Assembly (NCBI RefSeq): GCF_003112535.1
Contig: NZ_BEWA01000016.1
Coordinates: 248,001 to 312,000 of the forward strand
DNA: 64,000 nucleotides
Direction: 5' to 3'
Source: Streptomyces rishiriensis
GTDB lineage: Bacteria; Actinomycetota; Actinomycetes; Streptomycetales; Streptomycetaceae
Both the position numbers and the translations under genes were made by a program. Below are positions 8,420 to 17,384 of this stretch, one piece after another. The notes under the pieces are model-generated. The model saw only the letters and a program-made list of their open reading frames with translations. It was not told where the DNA came from and made no database searches. Every line of letters starts with the position of its first letter. Positions within the stretch are counted from its first letter, which is position 1.

Positions 8420-9937
8420 CTACTCGACCTTGGCCCAGTCGAGCGTGCGCTCCACCGCCTTCTTCCAGCCCGCGTACCCTTCCGCGCGCTGGTCGTCGGA
8501 CCACTGGGGCTCCCAGCGCTTCGACTCCTGCCAGTGAGTGCGCAGTTCGTCGGTGTCGCGCCAGAAGCCGGTGGCCAGCCCGGCCGCGTAGGCCGCGCCG
8601 AGCGCGGTGGTCTCGGCGACCACCGGCCGGCTGACCGGTACGCCGAGTACGTCGGCCTGGATCTGCATGCACAGGTCGTTGGCCGTGACGCCGCCGTCGA
8701 CCTTGAGCACGTCGAGGTGGACTCCGGAGTCCTGCTCCATGGCCTCGACCACGTCGCGGCTCTGGTAGCAGATGGACTCCAGGGTCGCCCGGGCCAGGTG
8801 ACCGTTGTCGTTGTACCGGGCCAGGCCGACGATCGCGCCGCGGGCGTCGGATCGCCAGTACGGGGCGAACAGGCCCGAGAAGGCGGGAACGAAGTACATC
8901 CCGCCGTTGTCCTCGACGGTGCGCGCCAGCGTCTCGCTCTCGGCCGCGTCGTTGATGATCTTCATCTGGTCGCGCAGCCACTGCACCGCGGACCCGGTGA
9001 CGGCGATGGAGCCCTCCAGGGCGTAGATCGCCGGGCTGTCACCGAACTGGTACGCCACGGTGGTGAGCAGCCCGTGCTGCGAACGGACCAGCTCCGTACC
9101 GGTGTTGAGGACCAGGAAGTTGCCCGTGCCGTAGGTGTTCTTGGCCTCGCCCGGCGCGTAGCAGACCTGCCCCACCGTGGCCGCCTGCTGGTCGCCGAGC
9201 ACCCCGGTGATGGGGATGGCGGCACGCAGCGGACGGGAGGTGCGGGTCACGCCGAACGCCTCACGGTGGGAGGACGGGTTGATGGTGGGCAGCATCTGCC
9301 GGGGGATGTCGAAGAAGCCCAGCAGCTCGTCGTCCCAGTCGAGGGTCTCCAGGTCCATGAGCATGGTGCGACTGGCGTTGGTCACGTCGGTGGCGTGCAC
9401 ACCCCCGTCGGGGCCGCCGGTCAGGTTCCACAGGACCCACGCGTCGGTGTTGCCGAAGAGGGCGTGGCCCTGTTCGGCAGCCTCGCGGACGCCTTCGACG
9501 TTCTCCAGGATCCACTGGATCTTGCCGCCGGAGAAGTAGGTCGCCGGCGGCAGTCCCGCCTTGCGGCGGATGACGTCGCCCTTTCCGGAGCGTTCCAGTG
9601 CCGCCGCGATGGAGTCCGTGCGGGTGTCCTGCCAGACGATGGCGTTGTAGTAGGGACGTCCGTTGCGCGGGTCCCACACCACGGTGGTCTCCCGCTGGTT
9701 GGTGATGCCGATCGCGGCCAGGTCCTCGGGGGCGAGGTTGCCGTGCCGCAGCGCGTTCTGCATCACCGAGTTGGTGCGCTCCCAGATCTCCACCGGGTCG
9801 TGTTCGACCCATCCTGAGCGCGGAAGGATCTGGGCATGCTCCAGCTGGTGCTTCGCCACCTCGTTGCCGGCGTGGTCGAAGATCATGAATCGGGTGCTGG
9901 TGGTGCCTTGGTCCACCGCGCCCACGAAGTCAGCCAT
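8420..9937 (-). CDS. glpK: Glycerol kinase
   Basis: ATP-dependent phosphorylation of glycerol to sn-glycerol 3-phosphate, FGGY kinase family, 505 aa, which is full family length. Starts at the ATG at 9937 (MADFVGAVDQGTTSTRFMIF, the phosphate-binding loop). It also shows GITNQRETTVVWD, NAIVWQDTR, and GVLGDQQAATVGQ. It lies 24 nt downstream of glpF and is surely co-transcribed with it. No glycerol-3-phosphate dehydrogenase follows, so the product must be oxidised by an enzyme encoded elsewhere. Confidence 0.97.
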   Translation of the reverse strand: MADFVGAVDQGTTSTRFMIFDHAGNEVAKHQLEHAQILPRSGWVEHDPVEIWERTNSVMQNALRHGNLAPEDLAAIGITNQRETTVVWDPRNGRPYYNAIVWQDTRTDSIAAALERSGKGDVIRRKAGLPPATYFSGGKIQWILENVEGVREAAEQGHALFGNTDAWVLWNLTGGPDGGVHATDVTNASRTMLMDLETLDWDDELLGFFDIPRQMLPTINPSSHREAFGVTRTSRPLRAAIPITGVLGDQQAATVGQVCYAPGEAKNTYGTGNFLVLNTGTELVRSQHGLLTTVAYQFGDSPAIYALEGSIAVTGSAVQWLRDQMKIINDAAESETLARTVEDNGGMYFVPAFSGLFAPYWRSDARGAIVGLARYNDNGHLARATLESICYQSRDVVEAMEQDSGVHLDVLKVDGGVTANDLCMQIQADVLGVPVSRPVVAETTALGAAYAAGLATGFWRDTDELRTHWQESKRWEPQWSDDQRAEGYAGWKKAVERTLDWAKVE

Positions 9938-9961
9938 GGGTTGCCGCCTCTGCTGTGGGGG

Positions 9962-10807
9962 TCATTCCTCGGGGGACGGAACGCGACCGGGAGGCTCCGG
10001 CTCCGCGGTCGGCAGGAGCCGGCCGACGAACAGCTTGTACAGGAACGCGCCGAGGAGGCCGCCGATCAGCGGACCGACGATCGGCACCCAGAAGTAGAGA
10101 TTCCCGTACTGATCTCGCCATGCCGTGCCGTAGCCCGTGATGAAGCTGGCCAATCTGGGCCCGAAGTCACGTGCAGGGTTGATCGCGTATCCCGCGTTGG
10201 TACCCCATGCCATGCCGATCGCCACGACGATCAGACCGACGATGAACGGGGCCAGGTTGGCGCCCGGCGGGGTGTTCAGCAGGTCGGTGACGGCGAGGAT
10301 CAGCAGGAGCAGGATGGCGGTGCCGATGACCTGGTCGCGGAACGCGCCCCACTCGTGGACCGGCAGGTTGGGATTGCCGTTGGCGGGGAGCGTGGAGAAC
10401 ACGCCCTGTGTCTTGATGGTGTGTCCGGGGTCGGCCTTCGCCAGTGCTTCGGTGTAGTTCCACCGCACGATGAGGGCTGCCACGAAGGCGCCGGCGGTCT
10501 GGGCCAGCGCGTAGGGTGCGACCTTGCTCCAGGGGAAGCCCTTGAACGCGGCCAGGGCGACCGTCACCGCCGGATTGAGGTGGGCGCCGCTCAGTCGCGC
10601 GGCGACGTAGACGCCCAGGGTGACGCCCAGGCCCCAGGCCCAGGCGATGCTGTCGTGGTTTCCGAGCCCTCCCGGCGGCGTCGTGAGCGCTCCACCGGCG
10701 ACCACCTGGGCCACCACGCCACAGCCGAAGAGGATGAGAATCATGGTGCCGGCGAACTCGGCCGACATTTCGCCGACCAATCCGGACCTTTTCAATCGCT
10801 CAGCCAT
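9962..10807 (-). CDS. glpF: MIP-family glycerol uptake facilitator
   Basis: Six-helix channel for passive glycerol entry, 281 aa from the ATG at 10807 (MAERLKRSGLVGEMSAEF). Both half-helix signatures are present: HLNPAVTV in the first repeat and INPARDFGPRL in the second. The Asp following the second NPA box (NPARD) is the aquaglyceroporin signature. It is the first gene of a two-gene glpFK operon. I see no GylR-type regulator beside it, unlike the main gyl operon of Streptomyces, so this may be a second copy of the glycerol system. Confidence 0.95.
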   Translation of the reverse strand: MAERLKRSGLVGEMSAEFAGTMILILFGCGVVAQVVAGGALTTPPGGLGNHDSIAWAWGLGVTLGVYVAARLSGAHLNPAVTVALAAFKGFPWSKVAPYALAQTAGAFVAALIVRWNYTEALAKADPGHTIKTQGVFSTLPANGNPNLPVHEWGAFRDQVIGTAILLLLILAVTDLLNTPPGANLAPFIVGLIVVAIGMAWGTNAGYAINPARDFGPRLASFITGYGTAWRDQYGNLYFWVPIVGPLIGGLLGAFLYKLFVGRLLPTAEPEPPGRVPSPEE

Positions 10808-10930
10808 GGAAGCCCGCTTCCCGCCGGCGCGGAGCCGGCACGTCGACTGCTCGAGGTCTCCCGTACAACAGCATAGGGCGATCATGGACCAACCGCACAA
10901 AAGGGAAGATCTATGGTCCGGCCGCGACGG

Positions 10931-11368
10931 TCAGAGGGTGAGCAGCCAGACGAGCAGCCGGATGAGCAGCGCCAGCGACGTGGCCCCCGCGAGCAGCGAT
11001 CCCGCGACGACGAAGACGCGGTCGGCCGTCGTCACGTCCCAGCCCTGGATCTCGAACCGGCGGGGGTTCGCCGAGTCGTACCGGACCACCACCGAGGCGC
11101 CCACACCGAAGCGGCCGTCGATGGATACGCGTCCGAACCTGGACGGGTACTCGCACGCGGCGCCCTCCTGGGTCGTCCAGGCCGCGACCGGGTGGTGGAA
11201 CCTGGCTCCGTCGTCGCTCCGGCTGACGTGGTGACGGACGATCCGCCCTCTGGCGCTCACGCCGGTGCGACGCAGCGCCTCGGCGCGGCGGAGCCCGTAC
11301 ACGCCGATGGCGAGGAAGATCGAGCCGAGCGTGAGCGGGATGAGGGAGAAGATCCATGCGCGTTCCAT
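10931..11368 (-). CDS. DUF3592-type membrane protein
   Basis: Small membrane protein of 145 aa with an N-terminal helix (IFSLIPLTLGSIFLAIGVYGL) and a C-terminal helix (VFVVAGSLLAGATSLALLIRL) enclosing a soluble beta-rich domain with the VVRYDSANPRRFEIQG motif. This arrangement matches DUF3592, which is of unknown function. The start is the ATG at 11368; about 17 in-frame residues lie upstream up to 11419. It stands downstream of the carboxylesterase in the same direction with a 192-nt gap that is low-complexity pyrimidine-rich sequence on the plus strand. Confidence 0.75.
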   Translation of the reverse strand: MERAWIFSLIPLTLGSIFLAIGVYGLRRAEALRRTGVSARGRIVRHHVSRSDDGARFHHPVAAWTTQEGAACEYPSRFGRVSIDGRFGVGASVVVRYDSANPRRFEIQGWDVTTADRVFVVAGSLLAGATSLALLIRLLVWLLTL

Positions 11369-11560
11369 GTGGGGTGCGACGCGCGAACAGGGACGACGGT
11401 TGCGTGAGGCGGTGCGCACAGCCGCTCCCCGCTGCGGGCACCGCGGCCGAAGCCCGCCCGCTCCCTGGCCCTTTCCCCTTCGCCCTTCGCCCTTTCCGCT
11501 CGCCCTCGCCCTTGCCCTTCCCTTCCCGGGGGCGGTCGTGCGCGTCCGCCGGCGTTCCGG

Positions 11561-13135
11561 TCACCCGAGGGCGGTCCAGAACGCGCAGTGGTGGCGACGC
11601 CGCGCCGTGCGGGTGGGCACGATGTGGTCCGGCGCCAGGGACAGAACCGTCCGGCGGGGCCAGTGCGGCGTCGAGGGGCCGTCGGGGTCGCCGGTGCGGG
11701 CGAAGCGCGTCCAGTAGTCGATCATGGCGTCGGCCAGCCGGTGCTGTGCCGCGGTCAGGTCGCGCGGGCGGCCGCCGAGATCGAACAGGTAGGGCAGCTC
11801 GCTCGCGTGCGGTGCGCCGAGCGGGAACGGCGGCGTTCCCGGGGTGAGCGGCGGGGCGTGCTCGTCGGCGAACTCGTAGCGCCAGACGGGCGTCCGGGCG
11901 GCGAGCAGTCCGGCGGCGTCCGCCGTCGGGCAGGCGAAGTCGGCGTCGCCGATGACCGCGCCGAACACCGGGCCCCCGTCGGTGCGGTGCACGGGGTACT
12001 CGCGGACGATCGCCTCGGCCTCTCCCGGCGAGGGGAAGAAGGCGGCCACGACGTCCGGCCAGGTGCCGGGTTCCACCGGATGACCCGCCCGCACGATCCC
12101 GGCGGCCCAGCCGTTGCCCTCGTCGTGGTTGCTGCCGATGAGCACGGGGACACGGTGGAAGCGTCCGGCGGTGATCGCCGCCGCGGGGTCGCGGGGCAGC
12201 AACGGGGTCGCGTACGCGGGCTGTTGGTCCGCCTCCTGGGCGGCGAGCAGACGCGTGACGTCCACGCTGCGCAGGCAGGCCATGACGTCGTGGGCGGAGC
12301 CGCAGCCGACCTTCGCCGCGAGGTCCGCGCCCGCGGCGCGCGCCGTGGACAGCGGGACGGAGGACGGAGCGAAGGGCCGGTCGGGGCGGCCTGTGCACGG
12401 TCCGCTCTCGATGATCGCCCGGTCGAAGAGTCCCGCGGCGGCGGGTGAGGCGAGCTGGGCGCAGACGCTGTAGCCGCCGGCCGACTCGCCGGCCAGGGTC
12501 ACGTTGCGCGCGTCGCCGCCGAAGGCGCCGATCTCGGCGCGGACCCAGCGCAGCGCCGCCTGCTGGTCGGCCAGACCGAAGGTGCCGGAGCCGGGCAGGC
12601 CGCCGTGCGCGAGGAATCCGAGCGCCCCGAGCCGGTAGTCGACGGTGACGACCACGACGTCGCCGCGGGCGGCCATGCGGTGGGCGTCGTACGAACCGGC
12701 CGCTCCGGTGGTGAAGCCGCCGCCGTGCAGCCACACGACGACCGGCCTGGGGCGCGCCGGTCGTGCGCCGTCGGGCGTCGTGACGTCGAGGCGGAGGCAG
12801 TCCTCGTCGGTGCTGCCGCCGGGCACCTCGCCGGCCGGCTGCGGGCAGGCGCTCGCGGGGCGGGTGGCGTCCCGCACTCCGGACCAGGGGGCCGCGGGGC
12901 GGGGCGCCGTCCAGCGCAGCCGGCCCACCGGGGGCGCCGCGTAGGGGATGCCCTCGAAGGTGCGGTAGCCGTCGTGTGCGGCGCCCCGCACCGGGCCGTG
13001 GTGGGTGCGTACGGTCGTGGCCGGGGGCGGGGCGGATCCGGCCGAAGCCGTCGGGGGCGGCGCGGGGGCCACGGCCGTCGCGAGTACGGCGGTCAAGGCG
13101 CAGCCCAGGGCGGTCAGGACGTGGTGCATGCTCAT
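11561..13135 (-). CDS. Secreted type-B carboxylesterase
   Basis: Exported alpha/beta-hydrolase of 524 aa, of the para-nitrobenzyl esterase/cholinesterase-like family. A Sec-type signal occupies about the first 32 residues. Family landmarks are FEGIPYAAPPVGRLRW, EDCLRLDVTTPD, the oxyanion region VVVWLHGGGF, and the nucleophile elbow LAGESAGGYSVC. Cys near EDCLRL fits the conserved family disulfide. The gene starts 15 nt after the stop of the GPP34-family gene, so the two are likely co-transcribed. The substrate is unknown. Confidence 0.9.
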   Translation of the reverse strand: MSMHHVLTALGCALTAVLATAVAPAPPPTASAGSAPPPATTVRTHHGPVRGAAHDGYRTFEGIPYAAPPVGRLRWTAPRPAAPWSGVRDATRPASACPQPAGEVPGGSTDEDCLRLDVTTPDGARPARPRPVVVWLHGGGFTTGAAGSYDAHRMAARGDVVVVTVDYRLGALGFLAHGGLPGSGTFGLADQQAALRWVRAEIGAFGGDARNVTLAGESAGGYSVCAQLASPAAAGLFDRAIIESGPCTGRPDRPFAPSSVPLSTARAAGADLAAKVGCGSAHDVMACLRSVDVTRLLAAQEADQQPAYATPLLPRDPAAAITAGRFHRVPVLIGSNHDEGNGWAAGIVRAGHPVEPGTWPDVVAAFFPSPGEAEAIVREYPVHRTDGGPVFGAVIGDADFACPTADAAGLLAARTPVWRYEFADEHAPPLTPGTPPFPLGAPHASELPYLFDLGGRPRDLTAAQHRLADAMIDYWTRFARTGDPDGPSTPHWPRRTVLSLAPDHIVPTRTARRRHHCAFWTALG

Positions 13136-13150
13136 GGTCTCCCCATCAGG

Positions 13151-13839
13151 TCAGCTGCCGCCCATGCCGCCCTGCGCGGCGATCATGGTCGTCGGCAGCG
13201 CGCGTACGGCTTTCTCCAGCCCGGGCGAGAGGACGGCGAGGCCCCGCGTGCAGGCGTCGATGCGGGCCCGGAAGGTCTTCCGGTCCTGCCGTGACACGAC
13301 CTGGCGGACGCCGCCTGCCGCGGCCAGCGCCAGCAGCGCGGCGTCGGCGGCGGGGAGCTCCCGCACGGGGCCGCTCCCGTGCAGCGCCGCCTGCACGCGG
13401 GCGTGCAGTGCGGCGGGCACGGCGGGGTCCGTCACGGTCAGGCGTCGGGCGCCGAAGCGGGTGCGGGGCGCCCGCGCGGCGAGGAGTCCGGCCTCGGCGA
13501 GCCGGTCCTCCACCTGCGTCAGCGTCCGCTTGCGGTGGCGGCGCACGAGGTGCTTCCAGCCGTGTCCGGCGGCGGCGTCGCGCAGCGCTGCGTCCAGGAC
13601 GGGGTCGCCGGTCGGCTGCGCGCCGGACACGGTGACCGTGCCGCCGTCCTCCCCCAGCCGGCCGCGCAGCGCGAGGTCGGTCAGGGCGGCGGCGCGCACC
13701 AGCAGCTCCGTCCGGCGACGGTCGTACGGGCCCTCGGCCTCGCCGACCACCGCCACAGCGCCCGGGCCACCCGCGGCGACAGCTCGCCCCGCGCCTCCCC
13801 GGCGACCCCGTCGTCCGGCTGCCTGCTGCTGCGCTCCAC
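13151..13839 (-). pseudogene. GPP34 (GOLPH3-like) family protein, probably frameshifted near its N terminus
   Basis: The C-terminal 200 or so residues fit the GPP34 family: LLVRAAALTDLALRGRL, then KHLVRRHRKRTLTQVEDRL, then ending in AAQGGMGGS. An open frame can start at the GTG at 13756 (about 201 aa). However, the high G/C third-position pattern continues upstream in a different frame from a GTG at 13839 (VERSSRQPDDGVAGEARG...). The two join as ...RVARALW/AVVGEAEGPYD if one G is missing near 13752-13755. The restored product would be about 229 aa, normal for the family. A single-base deletion (real or from sequencing) is the simplest reading; an internal GTG start is the alternative. Function in bacteria is unclear; eukaryotic relatives bind phosphoinositides. 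Confidence 0.65.
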
Positions 13840-14048
13840 GCCCCGACCCTACCCAGCGACGCCCGCCTGGCCGCCCACCGTCGCATCCGCACGGGCCCGT
13901 CCGACGGGAGCGGCCACGGCAGGCGGAGCCGGTCGGCCGGAGGTTGTCCACCGGGCCGGGGGCGGAGAGTCGGACGGCGCGCACCGTGGCCGGCGAGGAC
14001 GCCATGGGTCTGCCTTCTTCCCGAGCCAGGAGCGTCGGACGTCGGTGG

Positions 14049-14969
14049 TCAGCACCCGGCCGCCTCGCCCGCGTTCCCGACTCCCCCGGGGGCGGGAATG
14101 CCGAACGCCCGTCGCGTGTGGGCCAGCAGCTCGCGCACCGCGGGGTTGCGCGTGCCGTCCCAGATCAGCGCGAGCAGGGCCGGTGCCCCGATGTCGTCGA
14201 CGAGATGAGCGGTGAGCCGGTCGCTGTGGGCGGCGGCCATCGAGGTGCTGAGGACGGCGATGCCGAGCCCGCGGGCGGCGAGAGCGGCGATGGCGTCGGC
14301 GGCACTGGCTTCCAGCGCGATCGTGGGCCGCAGGCTCGCTGCGGCGCAGGCACGGTCGAACACCGTGCGCAGGCCGGTGCCGGGCGGCATGCACACGAGG
14401 GGGTGCGCAGCCAGGTCCCGCAGAGTGACCCGCCGCCGCTTCGCCAAGGGGTGTCCGGCCGGAACCGCCGCGACGAGCCGCTCGCTGACGACAGTCAGCG
14501 CGTCCAGCCCGTCCGGGACGGCCGCGGTGCCGGTGAGCGCGACGTCGACGGCGCCGGCGCGCACCTGCTCGACGAGCCGGTCGGAGTTGTCCTCCAACAG
14601 GGAGATCTCCACAGCGGGATGCGCCTGGTGGAACGCGGCGAGCGCGTCGAAGAGCGGGGTGAGGGTGCAGCCGATGACCATGCCGACGGTGAGCCGGCCC
14701 CGGAGCAGGCAGGTCACCTCGTCCACTGCCTGACCGACCGCCCCGGCCGCGGCGAGTGCGGCGCGCGCGTGCTCGAGCGCGGCCTTCCCCGCGACGGTGA
14801 GGGTGACGGTGCGCGCCGACCGGTCGAACAGCTCGGCGCCCAGTTCCCGTTCGAGCTGACGGATCTGTGCGCTGACGCCGGACTGGCTGATGTGCACCCG
14901 CTCGGCCGCCCGGGTGAAGTTCCGCTCTTCGGCGACCGCGACGAAGTACTCCAGCTGCCTGAGTTCCAT
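14049..14969 (-). CDS. LysR-family transcriptional regulator
   Basis: 306-aa regulator with a typical N-terminal winged HTH (MELRQLEYFVAVAEERNFTR, then RVHISQSGVSAQIRQLEREL) and a periplasmic-binding-like effector domain from about residue 90. The start is the ATG at 14969. It is divergent from the SnoaL-like gene (start 15072), so that gene is its most likely target. The 102-nt space holds AT-rich sequence (about 14985-15020) suitable for overlapping promoters. The effector is unknown. Confidence 0.93.
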   Translation of the reverse strand: MELRQLEYFVAVAEERNFTRAAERVHISQSGVSAQIRQLERELGAELFDRSARTVTLTVAGKAALEHARAALAAAGAVGQAVDEVTCLLRGRLTVGMVIGCTLTPLFDALAAFHQAHPAVEISLLEDNSDRLVEQVRAGAVDVALTGTAAVPDGLDALTVVSERLVAAVPAGHPLAKRRRVTLRDLAAHPLVCMPPGTGLRTVFDRACAAASLRPTIALEASAADAIAALAARGLGIAVLSTSMAAAHSDRLTAHLVDDIGAPALLALIWDGTRNPAVRELLAHTRRAFGIPAPGGVGNAGEAAGC

Positions 14970-15071
14970 GACCGCTGATTCTAGCTCCGATGAATTCCAT
15001 CTGTTGGACTTCTGATCGTCGGGCGATCACGCTGAAAGGCGTCGGAAACCCGCTCACCCGAGGAGGAACCC

Positions 15072-15437
15072 GTGCCGGAGTACGAGAAGGCCATGCGTCC
15101 CGAGGACATCACCCGTCTGTTCGTCGAGCGGTCCAACGCCGGTGACGCCGCCGGGGTGGCCGCCCTCTATGAGGAGGAGGCCGTGATGGCCTTTCCGCCC
15201 GGGGAGCTGACGGTGGGGCGGGAGGCGATCCGCGCGCTGTGGGAGAAGGTGCTGGCCGACCGTCCGCGCTTCCAGCCGGAACCACCGCTGCCGACGCTGG
15301 TCAGCGACGGCATCGCCCTGACCTCGACCCCGCCGAAGGACGGAGCCGGCGCCCGGGCACAGGTCGTCCGACGCCAGCCGGACGGAAGCTGGCTGCGGCT
15401 GCTCGACCAGCCGGAGTTCGTCCGCCCCGCCCCCTGA
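15072..15437 (+). CDS. SnoaL-like/DUF4440 (NTF2-fold) protein
   Basis: 121-aa protein of the NTF2-like fold. The N-terminal helices read DITRLFVERSNAGDAAGVAALYEEEAV, followed by GREAIRALWEKVL. Starts at GTG 15072 with GAGGAGGA (15060-15067) upstream. Members are often small ketosteroid-isomerase-like enzymes or ligand-binding proteins; nothing here identifies a substrate. Its promoter faces that of the LysR gene, which is the best clue to control. The Sir2 gene begins 53 nt downstream. Confidence 0.8.
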   Translation: MPEYEKAMRPEDITRLFVERSNAGDAAGVAALYEEEAVMAFPPGELTVGREAIRALWEKVLADRPRFQPEPPLPTLVSDGIALTSTPPKDGAGARAQVVRRQPDGSWLRLLDQPEFVRPAP

Positions 15438-15490
15438 CCCCTCGGCTCCCCCGGCAGCCGCGGGGGCGGCCTGTTCCGTACTCTGGCGGC

Positions 15491-16396
15491 ATGCGCATGC
15501 GCCCCACCCTGAGCTGGACCCCCACCGGGGACCCGTTGCCGGGCACCACGGATCTGCGGCAGGTCGCCGATGCGCTGAGCAGCGGCGGCGTGCTGGTGCT
15601 CAGCGGGGCCGGCATCTCCACGGAATCGGGCATCCCCGACTACCGGGGAGCGGGCGGCAGCCTGAGCCGGCACACCCCGATGACCTACCAGGACTTCACG
15701 GCCGGCGCGCAGGCACGCCGCCGGTACTGGGCGCGAAGCCACCTCGGCTGGCGCACCTTCGGCCGGGCCCGCCCGAACGCCGGGCACCGGGCCGTGGCCG
15801 CGTTCGGCCGGCACGGCCTGGTGTCGGGCGTCGTCACCCAGAACGTCGACGGTCTGCACCAGGCCGCCGGCAGCCAGGACGTCGTGGAACTGCACGGAAG
15901 CCTGGCGCGGGTCGTCTGTCTGTCCTGCGGCGAGGCCGGCTCACGGCGTGACCTCGCCCTGCGGCTGGAGCAGGCGAACGCCGGCTTCGATCCGGTGGCG
16001 GCGGGAATGAACCCGGACGGCGACGCCGACCTCACCGACGAACAGGTCGCGGACTTCGTCGTGGCGCCCTGCACGGTCTGCGGGGGCATCCTGAAACCGG
16101 ACGTGGTGTTCTTCGGTGAGGCCGTTCCGCCCGCGCGCGTCGAGACCTGTCGCGAACTGGTCGATCAGGCGACCTCCCTGCTGGTCCTCGGCTCCTCGCT
16201 GACGGTGATGTCGGGACTCCGGTTCGTGCGTCAGGCCGCCCGGTCCGGAAAGCCCGTCCTGATCGTCAACCGGGATCCCACCCGCGGCGACCGGCACGCC
16301 CTCACCCGGGTCACGCTCCCGCTGGGAGCGGCCCTCGCCGGCGTGGCCGACCACCTGGGCATCCCCCTCGACGGACAGCCACAGCCGCCCTCGTGA
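15491..16396 (+). CDS. Sir2-family NAD-dependent protein deacylase
   Basis: Cytoplasmic NAD+-dependent lysine deacylase of 301 aa. Signatures are the nucleotide loop LSGAGISTESGIPDYRG, TQNVDGLHQAAGS, the active-site His in ELHGSLARVVCLSC, two Cys pairs (CLSC and CTVC) for the structural zinc, and GSSLTVMSG. The start is ATG 15491, with a second ATG at 15497; no clear ribosome site precedes it, so the message may be leaderless. The zinc-motif spacing is longer than in the E. coli CobB type and resembles the SIRT4-like (class II) group. It lies 53 nt downstream of the SnoaL-like gene. Confidence 0.92.
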   Translation: MRMRPTLSWTPTGDPLPGTTDLRQVADALSSGGVLVLSGAGISTESGIPDYRGAGGSLSRHTPMTYQDFTAGAQARRRYWARSHLGWRTFGRARPNAGHRAVAAFGRHGLVSGVVTQNVDGLHQAAGSQDVVELHGSLARVVCLSCGEAGSRRDLALRLEQANAGFDPVAAGMNPDGDADLTDEQVADFVVAPCTVCGGILKPDVVFFGEAVPPARVETCRELVDQATSLLVLGSSLTVMSGLRFVRQAARSGKPVLIVNRDPTRGDRHALTRVTLPLGAALAGVADHLGIPLDGQPQPPS

Positions 16397-16462
16397 TGTC
16401 GGTGCGTCCCGGCCGGGGAAAATCGTGAGACCTCGTGCGGGGCCCGGCACGATGTGCGCCAT

Positions 16463-16718
16463 GCGACGATCCGAAAGGCCCGTGCCGCGTAGCCGGCCCG
16501 GACGCATCGCGGCCGGAACCTCCCGCCACCGCACACCGGTCGCCAAGCCGGTCATCGACGGCCTGTCCTCGCGCGCGCTGTCCGAAATCCAGCGCGACCT
16601 CTCCGCGCACGAGGACGACCAGTGCCGGCCCCGGCCCCAGCCCCAGCCCCAGCCCCAGCCCCAGCCCCAGCCCCAGCCCCAGCAAGGCGAGTATCGGGCG
16701 CCGTGCGGTCCGTCCCTC
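16463..16718 (+). other. Possible short coding remnant with a Pro-Gln repeat
   Basis: In the 322-nt space between Sir2 and the response regulator, the frame from ATG 16461/16425 has a coding-like composition. It reads RRSERPVPRSRPGRIAAGTS and then PVIDGLSSRALSEIQRDLSA, before running into eight Pro-Gln pairs. It finds no stop before entering the antisense of the response-regulator gene. It may be a truncated gene or a small protein whose end was lost. No family recognised. Confidence 0.25.
16635..16682. repeat. CCCCAG hexamer tandem repeat, 8 copies
   Basis: Eight perfect copies of CCCCAG lie in the space between the Sir2 gene and the convergent response-regulator gene. The hexamer keeps the frame, encoding Pro-Gln on the plus strand or Leu-Gly on the minus strand. 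Confidence 0.95.
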
Positions 16719-17384
16719 TCAGCGGGGCACGGTGACGAGTCCCGACTCGTAGGCGGCGATGACGAGTTGGACCCGATCCCGGGCTCCGAGCTTGGTGAGC
16801 AGCCGGGACACGTGCGACTTGGCGGTGGCGACCGTGATGAAGAGGTCCTGGGCGATCTCGGTGTTCGACCGGCCGCGGCCGACCAGCGTCAGCACTTCCC
16901 GTTCCCGTTCGGTGATGCCCTCGACCGGCCGTGGAACGCGTTCCGCGGCGACCGCGGGACGCGCGACGAAGTCGGCGATCAGACGGCGCGTCACCCCCGG
17001 CGCGATCAGCGCGTCGCCGGCGGCGACCACGCGGATCGCCGCGAGGATGTCGTCCAGCGCCATGTCCTTGACGGCGAAGCCGCTGGCGCCGGCCCGCAGC
17101 GCACCGTAGACGTGGTCGTCCTCGTCGAACGTGGTCAGGACGAGGACGCGGGTGGTGGCCGGGCCGCCGGCCGTGATCAGGCGGGTGGCCTCGATGCCGT
17201 CCATGCCGGGCATCCGGATGTCCATCACCACGATGTCGGGACTGGTGTCCCGCACCAGTCGCACGGCCTCGGCGCCCGTGGCCGCCTCGCCGACGACCTC
17301 CAGATCACCGTGATCGGCCATGATCACCCGCAGGCCGGAGCGGACCAGCGGTTGATCGTCGGCGAGAACCACCCGGATGCTCAT
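16719..17384 (-). CDS. NarL/FixJ-type two-component response regulator
   Basis: 221-aa response regulator. The receiver domain holds the acidic pair in VLADDQPLVRSG, the phospho-acceptor Asp at about residue 55 (VVMDIRMPG), and Lys in GFAVKDMALDD. The LuxR-type HTH is C-terminal (ITEREREVLTLVGRGRSNTE, then ATAKSHVSRLLTKLG). The start ATG at 17384 overlaps the histidine kinase stop by 4 nt (ATGA), so the pair is translationally coupled. By context it probably controls the divergent ABC exporter operon at 18761. Confidence 0.95.
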   Translation of the reverse strand: MSIRVVLADDQPLVRSGLRVIMADHGDLEVVGEAATGAEAVRLVRDTSPDIVVMDIRMPGMDGIEATRLITAGGPATTRVLVLTTFDEDDHVYGALRAGASGFAVKDMALDDILAAIRVVAAGDALIAPGVTRRLIADFVARPAVAAERVPRPVEGITEREREVLTLVGRGRSNTEIAQDLFITVATAKSHVSRLLTKLGARDRVQLVIAAYESGLVTVPR

